This document shows, in pieces, positions 39,547 through 46,807 of a stretch of 64,000 nucleotides of DNA. The position numbers and the translations under genes were made by a program. Each line of letters begins with the position of its first letter. The first letter of the stretch is position 1. Under the pieces are notes generated by a model. It did no database searches. It was given only the letters and a program-made list of their open reading frames with translations, and had not been told where the DNA came from. The stretch lies in contig VGXC01000005.1 in NCBI GenBank assembly GCA_016873495.1, positions 34,829-98,828 on the forward strand, given 5' to 3'. The stretch comes from Nitrospira sp. (GTDB lineage: Bacteria; Nitrospirota; Nitrospiria; Nitrospirales; Nitrospiraceae).

Positions 39547-40569
39547 GTGCGGCGTAAGGTGTCAGGCGTGGGGCGAAAGAGGGGGCCGCGTCTCCCTCGC
39601 GCCTTGCGCCTGCTGCCCCCGGTACTTCTTGTCTCAACCATCATCCTCGGATGCTCCTCCGAATCGTCTCAGCCAGATCCGTCGGCCTCGGCTCCTTCCG
39701 TTCCCCCGACCAACCCGGCTGACGCAGCAAGCCCCAACCATCCTCCAGTCATCCGCGCCATAAAGGTGATGCCCGAGCCGATTGTGCCCGGGGCGCCGGT
39801 GCAGGCTCAAGTGGATGTGGAAGACGAGGACGGCGACTCGGTCCTCTTGCGCCATCAATGGTTTGCCAACGGGGAGCCGATCGCGGGCGAGGTCAAGTCC
39901 ACGCTCTTGCCCACGATGCTGAAGCGGGGCGATCAACTGGCCGTGGAGGTAGTCCCGCTGGACGGAAAGGTTGACGGAACTCCGGTCCGCAGCTCGCCCG
40001 TGACGATGCTAAACAGCCCGCCGGAAGCCACCAAGTTGACGATCGGGCCGAGTCCGGCACATCTTGGGGACCGGGTGGATGTCGAAACCGAGGGCAAGGA
40101 CCAGGACGGGGACGCGATCACCTATACCTACCGCTGGTTCCGAAACAATGTGCCGGTGGAGGGGGGGAAGGGAGACCGGCCCAGCCTCGATACCACCGGA
40201 TTTTCGCGAGGGGATGTGATCCTCGTGGACGTGACCCCTCACGACGGAATGGACAAGGGTCGGACGTTCCGGTCCCCCCAACTCACGCTCGTGAACAGCG
40301 AGCCCAGAATTACCTCCGCGCCGCCCTCGACGCTGAAGGAGGGGCGGTTCGAGTACCTCGTTACGGCCACCGATTCGGAGGGAGACCCCCTGGCCTACAG
40401 CCTCGACGCCGCGCCCCCCGGCATGACCATCGAGAAGGCCACCGGCCGAATCCTGTGGCAGATGCCCCCCGGAATCAAGGGTTCGCAGCGGGTCCGCGTG
40501 GTGGTGCGCGACGATCACGAAGGCCAGGGGTTTCAAGAATTCGAACTGGACGTGAGTCCCTCCTCCTAG
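39547..40569 (+). CDS. Putative lipoprotein with cadherin/Ig-like repeats
   Basis: 340 residues from GTG 39547, one base after pilY1. A basic N terminus, a hydrophobic stretch and ILGC (Cys36) form a lipobox. A Pro/Ser/Ala linker follows. Then come two related repeats of about 95 residues (VEDEDGDSVLLRHQWFANG and KDQDGDAITYTYRWFRNN) and a putative-Ig-type domain with ATDSEGDPLAYSLDAAPPGM. These DxDGD patterns resemble calcium-binding cadherin-like modules. It may anchor or stabilise the pilus machinery at the outer membrane (inferred from position). The stop codon lies in the inverted repeat described next. Confidence 0.78.
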   Translation: MRRKVSGVGRKRGPRLPRALRLLPPVLLVSTIILGCSSESSQPDPSASAPSVPPTNPADAASPNHPPVIRAIKVMPEPIVPGAPVQAQVDVEDEDGDSVLLRHQWFANGEPIAGEVKSTLLPTMLKRGDQLAVEVVPLDGKVDGTPVRSSPVTMLNSPPEATKLTIGPSPAHLGDRVDVETEGKDQDGDAITYTYRWFRNNVPVEGGKGDRPSLDTTGFSRGDVILVDVTPHDGMDKGRTFRSPQLTLVNSEPRITSAPPSTLKEGRFEYLVTATDSEGDPLAYSLDAAPPGMTIEKATGRILWQMPPGIKGSQRVRVVVRDDHEGQGFQEFELDVSPSS

Positions 40570-40780
40570 CCCGCATTATTCATGAAAGCTTCTATTCCAA
40601 CCGCCGATACGCCGCTGCGACAAGCCTGGCCGCTGACTTGACGCGGCCAGGCGGGCGGGCTCGCCGCTCGGTTGGTCGACATCCTATTAAAGGATGCCTC
40701 CCTTCCTTGCGGCTCCACGCGCCCGTCTCGCCAGGCGTCTCAGCGGTTTCATTACGAACCCTCATGAATAATGTGGGCTA
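40567..40780. repeat. 214-bp element with 19-bp terminal inverted repeats
   Basis: TAGCCCGCATTATTCATGA (40567-40585) and TCATGAATAATGTGGGCTA (40762-40780) are inverted copies with one mismatch. Inside are nested hairpins: CCAACCG/CGGTTGG (40597-40603 with 40669-40675) around GCCTGGCCGC/GCGGCCAGGC (40624-40633 with 40643-40652), and CATCC/GGATG (40680-40684 with 40692-40696). No transposase. It resembles a MITE or a mobile structured repeat. No target-site duplication is clear. It fills most of the 306-base gap before phoH. Confidence 0.75.
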
Positions 40781-40787
40781 GCCCGCC

Positions 40788-40816
40788 TTGTCCCTTCTTC
40801 GACCCTCTGCTAGAAT
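40788..40816 (+). promoter_or_regulatory. Extended -10 promoter of phoH
   Basis: TTGTCC (40788-40793), 17 bases, TAGAAT (40811-40816), with TGC directly before the -10 giving TGCTAGAAT. The predicted start lies about 55 bases upstream of phoH. Confidence 0.6.
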
Positions 40817-40875
40817 GCGCTCGTCGGTCCTTGGTTCACTGACTCGATTCTTTCGGAGGATTCCACAACCTCAGC

Positions 40876-41922
40876 GTGCGTAAACTCAAGTTGCGAGAGG
40901 GCACCAATACCGCCAGCCTGTTCGGCTCGCGCGATCTGCACCTGAAGATGATCGAAAGCGATCTGGGAGTGCGGCTCTCGGCCCGTGGCGACGAGTTGAT
41001 CCTGACCGGCTCGCAGGAGGCGGTGCGGAAGGCCGAGCGGCTCGTGATCGAGCTGGCAGCCCTGACCGCCGAGGGCTACGACCTCAAGGCCGAGGACGTG
41101 GCCGTGGCCCTCAAGGCCTCGCGCGGACCTGGGGAAGCCCCGCTCAAGGAACTGCTCCTGACCTCCGTTCCTATCGCCACCGCCAAACGCTTCGTCGCCC
41201 CCAAGTCGGCGGCGCAAAAAGCCTACCTGGAAGCGATACAGACCTACGATATCGTCATCGGCATCGGCCCGGCCGGAACGGGGAAAACCTATTTAGCCAT
41301 GGCCATGGCGGTGGCCGCGCTAACGCGCAAGGAGGTCAGCCGCATCATCCTGGCCCGACCGGCGGTGGAGGCGGGGGAGAAGCTGGGCTTCCTGCCGGGC
41401 GACATGTACGCCAAGGTGAACCCCTACCTCCGGCCCCTCTATGACGCCCTCTACGACATGATGGATATGGAGCGGGCCAATCGCCTGGTCGAACGGGGCG
41501 AGATCGAGATCGCGCCGCTGGGCTTCATGCGAGGCCGCACGCTCAACGATTCGTTTGTGATTTTGGACGAGGCGCAGAACGCGACTGCCGAGCAGATGAA
41601 GATGTTCCTGACGCGGCTGGGGTTCAATTCCAAAGCGGTGGTGACCGGCGACATCACGCAAGTGGACCTGCCCTCCGACCGGGTGTCCGGACTGGTCGAG
41701 GCTCGGGACATTCTCCAGGAAATCCCCGGCATCCGGTTCGTCTACTTCGATCAGCGGGATGTCGTGCGCCACCGTTTGGTGCAGGAGATCATCGAGGCCT
41801 ACGACCGGCACAGTCCGATCCGCCACAGCGGGGGCCGAGACGACAAGGCCGGGCGCGGGTTTGGCCGGGGTCCCCTCCGCGGGCCCCGCGGCCGGGCCGG
41901 CAACGGGGAGCAGCCCCACTGA
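40876..41922 (+). CDS. phoH: PhoH-family ATPase
   Basis: 348 residues from GTG 40876. A small N-terminal KH-like part (LREGTNTASLFGSRDLHLKM) precedes the PhoH P-loop domain with GIGPAGTGKTYLAMAMAVA near residues 130-148 and FVILDEAQNAT as Walker B. The last 30 residues are Gly/Arg-rich (RGFGRGPLRGPRGRAG), a likely RNA-binding tail. The function is probably in RNA metabolism alongside YbeY; the phoH-ybeY pair is conserved. GGAGG is 15 bases upstream of the GTG, rather far, but no better start is in frame. Confidence 0.93.
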   Translation: MRKLKLREGTNTASLFGSRDLHLKMIESDLGVRLSARGDELILTGSQEAVRKAERLVIELAALTAEGYDLKAEDVAVALKASRGPGEAPLKELLLTSVPIATAKRFVAPKSAAQKAYLEAIQTYDIVIGIGPAGTGKTYLAMAMAVAALTRKEVSRIILARPAVEAGEKLGFLPGDMYAKVNPYLRPLYDALYDMMDMERANRLVERGEIEIAPLGFMRGRTLNDSFVILDEAQNATAEQMKMFLTRLGFNSKAVVTGDITQVDLPSDRVSGLVEARDILQEIPGIRFVYFDQRDVVRHRLVQEIIEAYDRHSPIRHSGGRDDKAGRGFGRGPLRGPRGRAGNGEQPH

Positions 41923-42404
41923 TGCCGGTGACGGTGCGTTGTACGGTCCGGCGCATCCCGCTGCGCCGCACCGAAATCGAACGGCTGGCGCAGCGTATTT
42001 TGGGCGCGACGGGCGAGCCCCTCGCCGACGTGAGCCTGTCCTTCATCGGCGATGCGTCCATGCGCCGCCTCAACCGGCAGTATCGCCGCAAGGATGCCCC
42101 CACCGACGTGCTGGCCTTTCCGATGCGGCATATTCGAACGCGCGTCACGTCTCACGCTTCACGTTTCACCTCTTCCATGCTCGGTGACGTGGTGATTTCG
42201 GTCCCGCAGGCGGCTCGCCAAGCATGCGAGCGTGGCCTCCCGCTGCATCATGAACTCGCCACGCTGCTCATTCACGGGATCCTGCACCTCCTCGGGTACG
42301 ACCATGAACGAAACTTGCGCGAAGCCCAACGTATGCAGCGGAAGGAGCAGGCCGTTCTGCGGGCCATCGGTCCCTTGCTGGCGTTGGTGACGCGGAAAGG
42401 GTAA
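41922..42404 (+). CDS. ybeY: Endoribonuclease YbeY
   Basis: 160 residues. The zinc motif HGILHLLGYDH is near residues 118-128. The family block NRQYRRKDAPTDVLAFP is at 51-67, and LGDVVISVP begins at 87. Between them lies TRVTSHASRFTSS (73-85), a Ser/Thr-rich loop written by a run of 7-base repeats; in E. coli YbeY the corresponding loop is short and different. It acts in 16S rRNA 3' maturation and ribosome quality control. The start overlaps the phoH stop by one base. Confidence 0.93.
   Translation: MPVTVRCTVRRIPLRRTEIERLAQRILGATGEPLADVSLSFIGDASMRRLNRQYRRKDAPTDVLAFPMRHIRTRVTSHASRFTSSMLGDVVISVPQAARQACERGLPLHHELATLLIHGILHLLGYDHERNLREAQRMQRKEQAVLRAIGPLLALVTRKG
42140..42174 (+). repeat. 7-base-period repeat inside ybeY
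   Basis: Five consecutive 7-base units: GCGCGTC, ACGTCTC, ACGCTTC, ACGTTTC and ACCTCTT, read in frame as residues 73-85 of YbeY. There is no opposite arm nearby. Confidence 0.6.
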
Positions 42405-42419
42405 ACGGGCGATCATTCC

Positions 42420-43352
42420 ATGGGATGGCTCACGCGACTCAGCGAAGGATTGGCCAAGACCAGAGAGCGGGTGAAGGGCTCGCTCACGCGACTGGTCAGC
42501 CGAGGTCCGGACCCGGCGGTACTGGAAGAATTGGAAGAAACGTTGATCGCGGCCGACCTTGGCGTGCACACAGTCCAGCGGCTGATGGAGCGGTTGCAGT
42601 CGGAGCCGGGGGGCTTTGCCTCGGCCGGGCCAGGCGCGGGTCGCATCCTGGCAGTCTTAAAGAGCACGCTGCTGGAGACCTTGCAGCGTTGCGAGGGCCG
42701 GCCGCTCGAAGCCTTGGTTGAACAAGGACCGAAACCCTTCGTCGTGCTGGCGGTGGGGGTCAACGGGGTGGGTAAGACCACCACGGTCGCCAAGCTGGCG
42801 CAGCGATTGAAGGCGGCTGGGCACAAGCCCGTCTTGGTGGCTGCGGACACCTTTCGCGCCGCGGCGATTGAACAACTGGCGGTTTGGGGCGGACGAACCG
42901 GCGTGGATGTCGTGCGGCATCAACATGGGTCCGATCCTTCGGCCGTGGTGTTTGACGGCCTGGCCGCGGCCAAGGCTCGGAACGCCGATGTGCTGCTCAT
43001 CGACACGGCCGGCCGGCTCCATACCAAGTCGAATCTGATGGATGAACTGAAAAAGATGAAGCGGGTCCTGGCGCGCGAGTTGCCGGGTGCGCCGCACGAG
43101 GTGCTCTTGGTGTTGGACGGGACCACGGGTCAGAATGCCTTGTCCCAGGCCAGGCAGTTCCATGAAGCGGTGGGGGTGACGGGGCTGGCCGTGACCAAGC
43201 TGGACGGGACCGCGCGCGGCGGGATCGTGGTGGCGATCGCCGAAGAGTTGAAGATTCCGGTCCGCCTGATCGGTGTCGGCGAGGCCGTCGACGATCTGCA
43301 AGCCTTCCGGGCCCAGGAATTTGTGGAGGCGCTCTTTGGACCAGCGTCATAA
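42420..43352 (+). CDS. ftsY: Signal recognition particle receptor FtsY
   Basis: 310 residues: an N domain (residues 1-95) and the SRP-type G domain with GVNGVGKTTT at 113-122, VAADTFRAAAIEQL, DTAGRLHTKSNLM near 195, TKLDGTARGG near 259 and GVGEAVDDLQAF near the end. There is no acidic A domain, so membrane association must use the short basic N terminus (MGWLTRLSEGLAKTRERVKG). It receives the SRP-ribosome complex at the membrane. It starts 15 bases after ybeY. Confidence 0.96.
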   Translation: MGWLTRLSEGLAKTRERVKGSLTRLVSRGPDPAVLEELEETLIAADLGVHTVQRLMERLQSEPGGFASAGPGAGRILAVLKSTLLETLQRCEGRPLEALVEQGPKPFVVLAVGVNGVGKTTTVAKLAQRLKAAGHKPVLVAADTFRAAAIEQLAVWGGRTGVDVVRHQHGSDPSAVVFDGLAAAKARNADVLLIDTAGRLHTKSNLMDELKKMKRVLARELPGAPHEVLLVLDGTTGQNALSQARQFHEAVGVTGLAVTKLDGTARGGIVVAIAEELKIPVRLIGVGEAVDDLQAFRAQEFVEALFGPAS

Positions 43353-43486
43353 TGTTCAGAAGGCCGTTGATTTTGCCTGCGCCATGATCCGGCCTCGAGT
43401 CAGTCTCGGTTGCGCGGTCGGTCGAGTCTGCTTCGACTACGTTCGTTTCGTCGTCTGAGCCCTATGCCGATTTGCGAGGCGCGCGC

Positions 43487-46000
43487 ATGATGCTGAGGCC
43501 TCGGTTTCGTCGCCAGTACGGATGGCTCCTCGCCCTGATCGTCGTGATGACGACGGTCGCGCTGTTGGTGGGAGCCATCGCGATCCGTTATGTCGAATCC
43601 AGCCTGGTCACTACGACCGGAGATGCCTTGGCCTTGGCCGCCAACGATATCGCCGACAAGCTGAGTCGAAGCTTCTTCGAGCGGTACGGCGATACGCAGG
43701 TATTGGCGCACACGTCTGCGCTGAAAGACGGCGATCCTGCCGCCATCGCCGGCCATCTGGCCGCGATCCAGAACGCCTATCCGATCTACGCCTGGCTCGG
43801 TGTTGTCGATGCCATGGGCCGTATCGTGGCGGCCACCGACCGGTCGAGTCTCGGACGGGATCAATCGAGCCAACCGTGGTTTCAAGCGGTCCGGGACGGG
43901 ATGGCGGTCCATGTGCAGGATGCGCAACTCTCCGAGGAGGCTGGCGGCGTCCTGGCTGTGGCCTTCACGGCTCCGATTCGAGGAGGCGCGGGGCAGTTTC
44001 TCGGCGCGGTGACGACACGGGTCAAACTCCAGTCGTTGGAGGATATGTTCGAAGAAACGGTGCATCCTCTGGCCGTGCGTCAGGGCAAAGCGGCGCTGGT
44101 GGAATGGCAGTTATTCACCCGCCAGGGCGAGGTCATCGTCGATTCGATCCTGCGGCAAGAAGGCCAGGTGAATCTCAAGCAACTCGGGTTGCCGTCGGTA
44201 CAGCAGCCCATGGCGGAGGGGCCGGGCTATGTCGAGGAAGAGCATCGGCGCCGACACGTTCAGGTCGTGACGGGCTATGCCCCGGTAAAGGGGTACCGAG
44301 AGTTTACCGGATTGCAGTGGGGGGTATTGGTCCGGATGGAGCGGCGCGACATCGTCGCTCCGATGTGGGCCTTTCTCTGGAAATTAGGAGCGGTGGGGGC
44401 GGTGCTCTGGGGCCCGATGTTCGGGCTGTTGCTCTGGAGCGTGTGGCGACTAAAGGCGGAATGGGCCAGGGCATTGGAGGCGGAAACGACGGTCCGCGAG
44501 AGCGAGCAGCGGATCCGCACGATTCTCGAAACCGCGTTGGATGCCGTCATCGTCATGCGCGCCGATGGCCGAATCAGGGACTGGAATGCGCAAGCCGAAG
44601 CGATGTTCGGTTGGTCCCACGAAGAGGCTGTCGGGAAGCTGCTGTCGCAGACGATCGTGCCTCCCCGGCATCGCGATGCCCATGAACGAGGCCTGCGACA
44701 TTTCCTGGAGACCGGCGAAGGGCCGGTCCTGAACCGGCGGTTCGAGATTACCGCCTGCCACCGCAATGGACGCGAGTTTCCCGTGGAATTGACGATCTCG
44801 CCCGCACAACATGAAGGGGCGTGGACCTTCAGCGCCTTTGTGCGCGATATCACGGAGCGCCTACAGTCGGAGCGGGCGTTGCGGGAGAGCGAAGAAAAAT
44901 TCCGCCTGATCATGGATCACGCCAACGATGCACTGTTCTATCTGGATACGGCTGGCGTGATCGGGTGGGCGAATCGCCGGGCCGAGGCGCTGACGGGCCG
45001 GTCCATGCAGGAGCTGGTCGGGCAGCCCTTGATCGAGATGCTCTCGTCTCAATCCAAAGTTCTTGTCGAATCACGGTTGGCTGCGGTCCGGCGCGATGAA
45101 CCCGTGGCCCCGATGGTGGAGTTGGATTTCATCTGCCCTGATGGCCGGTCCGTGAGGCTGGAAGTGAGTGCCTCCAGCGTGAGGACAGGCGCCAACACGG
45201 TCGGCCGGCTGCTGGTCGCCCGCGACCTGACCGAGCGCCAAAAAATGGAACAGCAGCTCCGGCAGGTGGACAAGCTGGCCGCCATGGGGACCTTGCTGGG
45301 AGGCCTTGCGCATGAACTGAACAATCCCCTCTTTGCGGTGACGGGGTATGCGCAACTGATGGGTGAAAAAATGAAGCAGGGCCAGGTCGAAGGGCTGATC
45401 GCCGATCTGGCGGAGATGAATGAAGCGGCGCAACGGGCGAAGGCGATCGTGGACCGATTTTTACGGATCGCCAGAACGGGCGGCGGTTCCCCCGGACCAT
45501 GTCAGGTCAATGCCCTTGTAGAGCAAGCCCTCGATCTGGTGGCCAACGATTGCGCGATCCACCGGATTGTGGTACGCCGACAGCTGCAAGCCGGGCTCTT
45601 GCCGGTGTCGGCCGATAGCGCCGACTTGACGCAGGTTTTCCTGAATCTGATCACCAATGCCGAGCACGCGATGGTGGCTGCGCACGGACAAGGGACTTTG
45701 ACAGTCACGACGGGTCCGGTGTCGGACCGCTCGGGAACCTGGGTCGAGGTCTGCATTGCCGACGATGGGCCCGGGATCGCTCCCGAACATCAGGCCCGCA
45801 TCTTTGAACCGTTTTTCACCACGAAACCGGTGGGACAGGGGACCGGTCTCGGGTTGGCGATTTGTCACCGCATCGTTACCGACCTCGGAGGGACGCTGCG
45901 AGTGGACAGTACCGAAGGCCAGGGCGCGACGTTTATCGTCCGGCTGCCGACAGCCGAGCCCCCATCAGTCGCAGAGCGGTCGACTGTCACAGGAGGCTGA
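43487..46000 (+). CDS. Membrane-bound PAS sensor histidine kinase
   Basis: 837 residues. TM1 at about 12-36, an extracytoplasmic dCache-like sensor to about 285, and TM2 near 292-318. Two PAS domains follow (about 340-455 and 468-580; ILETALDAVIVMRADGRIRD and IMDHANDALFYLDTAGVIGW). HisKA carries His609 in GLAHELNNPLFAVTGYAQL. The HATPase has NLITNAEHAM, DDGPGIAPEH and FFTTKPVGQGTGLGLAI. A TTG-initiated form from 43472 adds five residues. Paired with the next response regulator, 2 bases downstream. The ligand is unknown; no quinone- or haem-binding motif is obvious. Confidence 0.92.
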   Translation: MMLRPRFRRQYGWLLALIVVMTTVALLVGAIAIRYVESSLVTTTGDALALAANDIADKLSRSFFERYGDTQVLAHTSALKDGDPAAIAGHLAAIQNAYPIYAWLGVVDAMGRIVAATDRSSLGRDQSSQPWFQAVRDGMAVHVQDAQLSEEAGGVLAVAFTAPIRGGAGQFLGAVTTRVKLQSLEDMFEETVHPLAVRQGKAALVEWQLFTRQGEVIVDSILRQEGQVNLKQLGLPSVQQPMAEGPGYVEEEHRRRHVQVVTGYAPVKGYREFTGLQWGVLVRMERRDIVAPMWAFLWKLGAVGAVLWGPMFGLLLWSVWRLKAEWARALEAETTVRESEQRIRTILETALDAVIVMRADGRIRDWNAQAEAMFGWSHEEAVGKLLSQTIVPPRHRDAHERGLRHFLETGEGPVLNRRFEITACHRNGREFPVELTISPAQHEGAWTFSAFVRDITERLQSERALRESEEKFRLIMDHANDALFYLDTAGVIGWANRRAEALTGRSMQELVGQPLIEMLSSQSKVLVESRLAAVRRDEPVAPMVELDFICPDGRSVRLEVSASSVRTGANTVGRLLVARDLTERQKMEQQLRQVDKLAAMGTLLGGLAHELNNPLFAVTGYAQLMGEKMKQGQVEGLIADLAEMNEAAQRAKAIVDRFLRIARTGGGSPGPCQVNALVEQALDLVANDCAIHRIVVRRQLQAGLLPVSADSADLTQVFLNLITNAEHAMVAAHGQGTLTVTTGPVSDRSGTWVEVCIADDGPGIAPEHQARIFEPFFTTKPVGQGTGLGLAICHRIVTDLGGTLRVDSTEGQGATFIVRLPTAEPPSVAERSTVTGG

Positions 46001-46002
46001 GC

Positions 46003-46791
46003 ATGGCGAGAATCTTGGTGGTGGACGACGAAAGGACGGTCTGTAATCTTCTGGAGGAGGTGTTCGTCCGCCATGGCCACCACGTCTTGACGGCGACCGG
46101 AGGCCGGCAAGCCATCGCGCTGTTTCAAGAACACCGTCCGGACGTCACGCTGCTGGATCTTCGCATGCCGGAGATGGACGGCATCGCCGTCCTGCAACGG
46201 ATCAGGGCAATCGATCCGCAGGCGGCCGTGGTGATGTTGACCGGCGGAGGGGCCGAGGCACTGGAAGATCAGGCCCGCCGTCTGGGGGTGACCGATGTTC
46301 TGAAGAAGGGGCTGTCGCTGCCGGATCTGATCGGCGCGTTGGACCAGGTGTTGGGCAAACCGGCTCCTTCTCGACCGGACCTGCCTACAGCAAACAGTGC
46401 GTCGCCGCAGCCCGCCTCGGGTCAGGCGACGATCCTGATTGTGGACGATGAGGCGATGATCAGGGACATGCTCGCCAAGTTCTTGACCCTCCGGGGGTAC
46501 CGGATCCGCACCGCGCAAAACGGTGCGGAGGCGTTGGCGATGGTTGAACAGGAGCCGCCTCAGATGGTGGTCCTGGATATGTATATGCCGGGCATGAACG
46601 GCGTCGAAGTCTTGCGCCAACTTTTGGCCAAGCACTATGCAGGCGGGGTCGTGGCCTTGACCGCCAGTCAGGATGAACATTTGCTCCAGGAAACCTTGGA
46701 ACTGGGGTCGGTCGATGTCCTGGGCAAGCCGGTGGACCTGGACCGGCTGGAGTTGGTGATTCAAGTCGGGCTGGTGATGACGGGACGCTGA
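46003..46791 (+). CDS. Response regulator with two receiver domains
   Basis: 262 residues, two CheY-like receivers joined by a Pro/Ala/Ser linker (about 122-142). The phosphoacceptors are Asp52 (LLDLRMPEMDG) and Asp192 (VLDMYMPGMNG); the acidic pairs are VVDDE (6-10) and IVDDE (near 147). No DNA-binding or enzymatic output domain is present, so it may act as a phosphate relay or through protein contacts. Ribosome-binding site AGGAGG, ATG 46003, immediately after the kinase. Confidence 0.93.
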   Translation: MARILVVDDERTVCNLLEEVFVRHGHHVLTATGGRQAIALFQEHRPDVTLLDLRMPEMDGIAVLQRIRAIDPQAAVVMLTGGGAEALEDQARRLGVTDVLKKGLSLPDLIGALDQVLGKPAPSRPDLPTANSASPQPASGQATILIVDDEAMIRDMLAKFLTLRGYRIRTAQNGAEALAMVEQEPPQMVVLDMYMPGMNGVEVLRQLLAKHYAGGVVALTASQDEHLLQETLELGSVDVLGKPVDLDRLELVIQVGLVMTGR

Positions 46792-46807
46792 GCCGGAGCC
46801 GAACAGG

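Noticed and set aside
40455..40781. Plus-strand open frame through the inverted-repeat element
   Set aside because: It begins inside the lipoprotein gene in another frame and is made of the repeat; no protein-like features.
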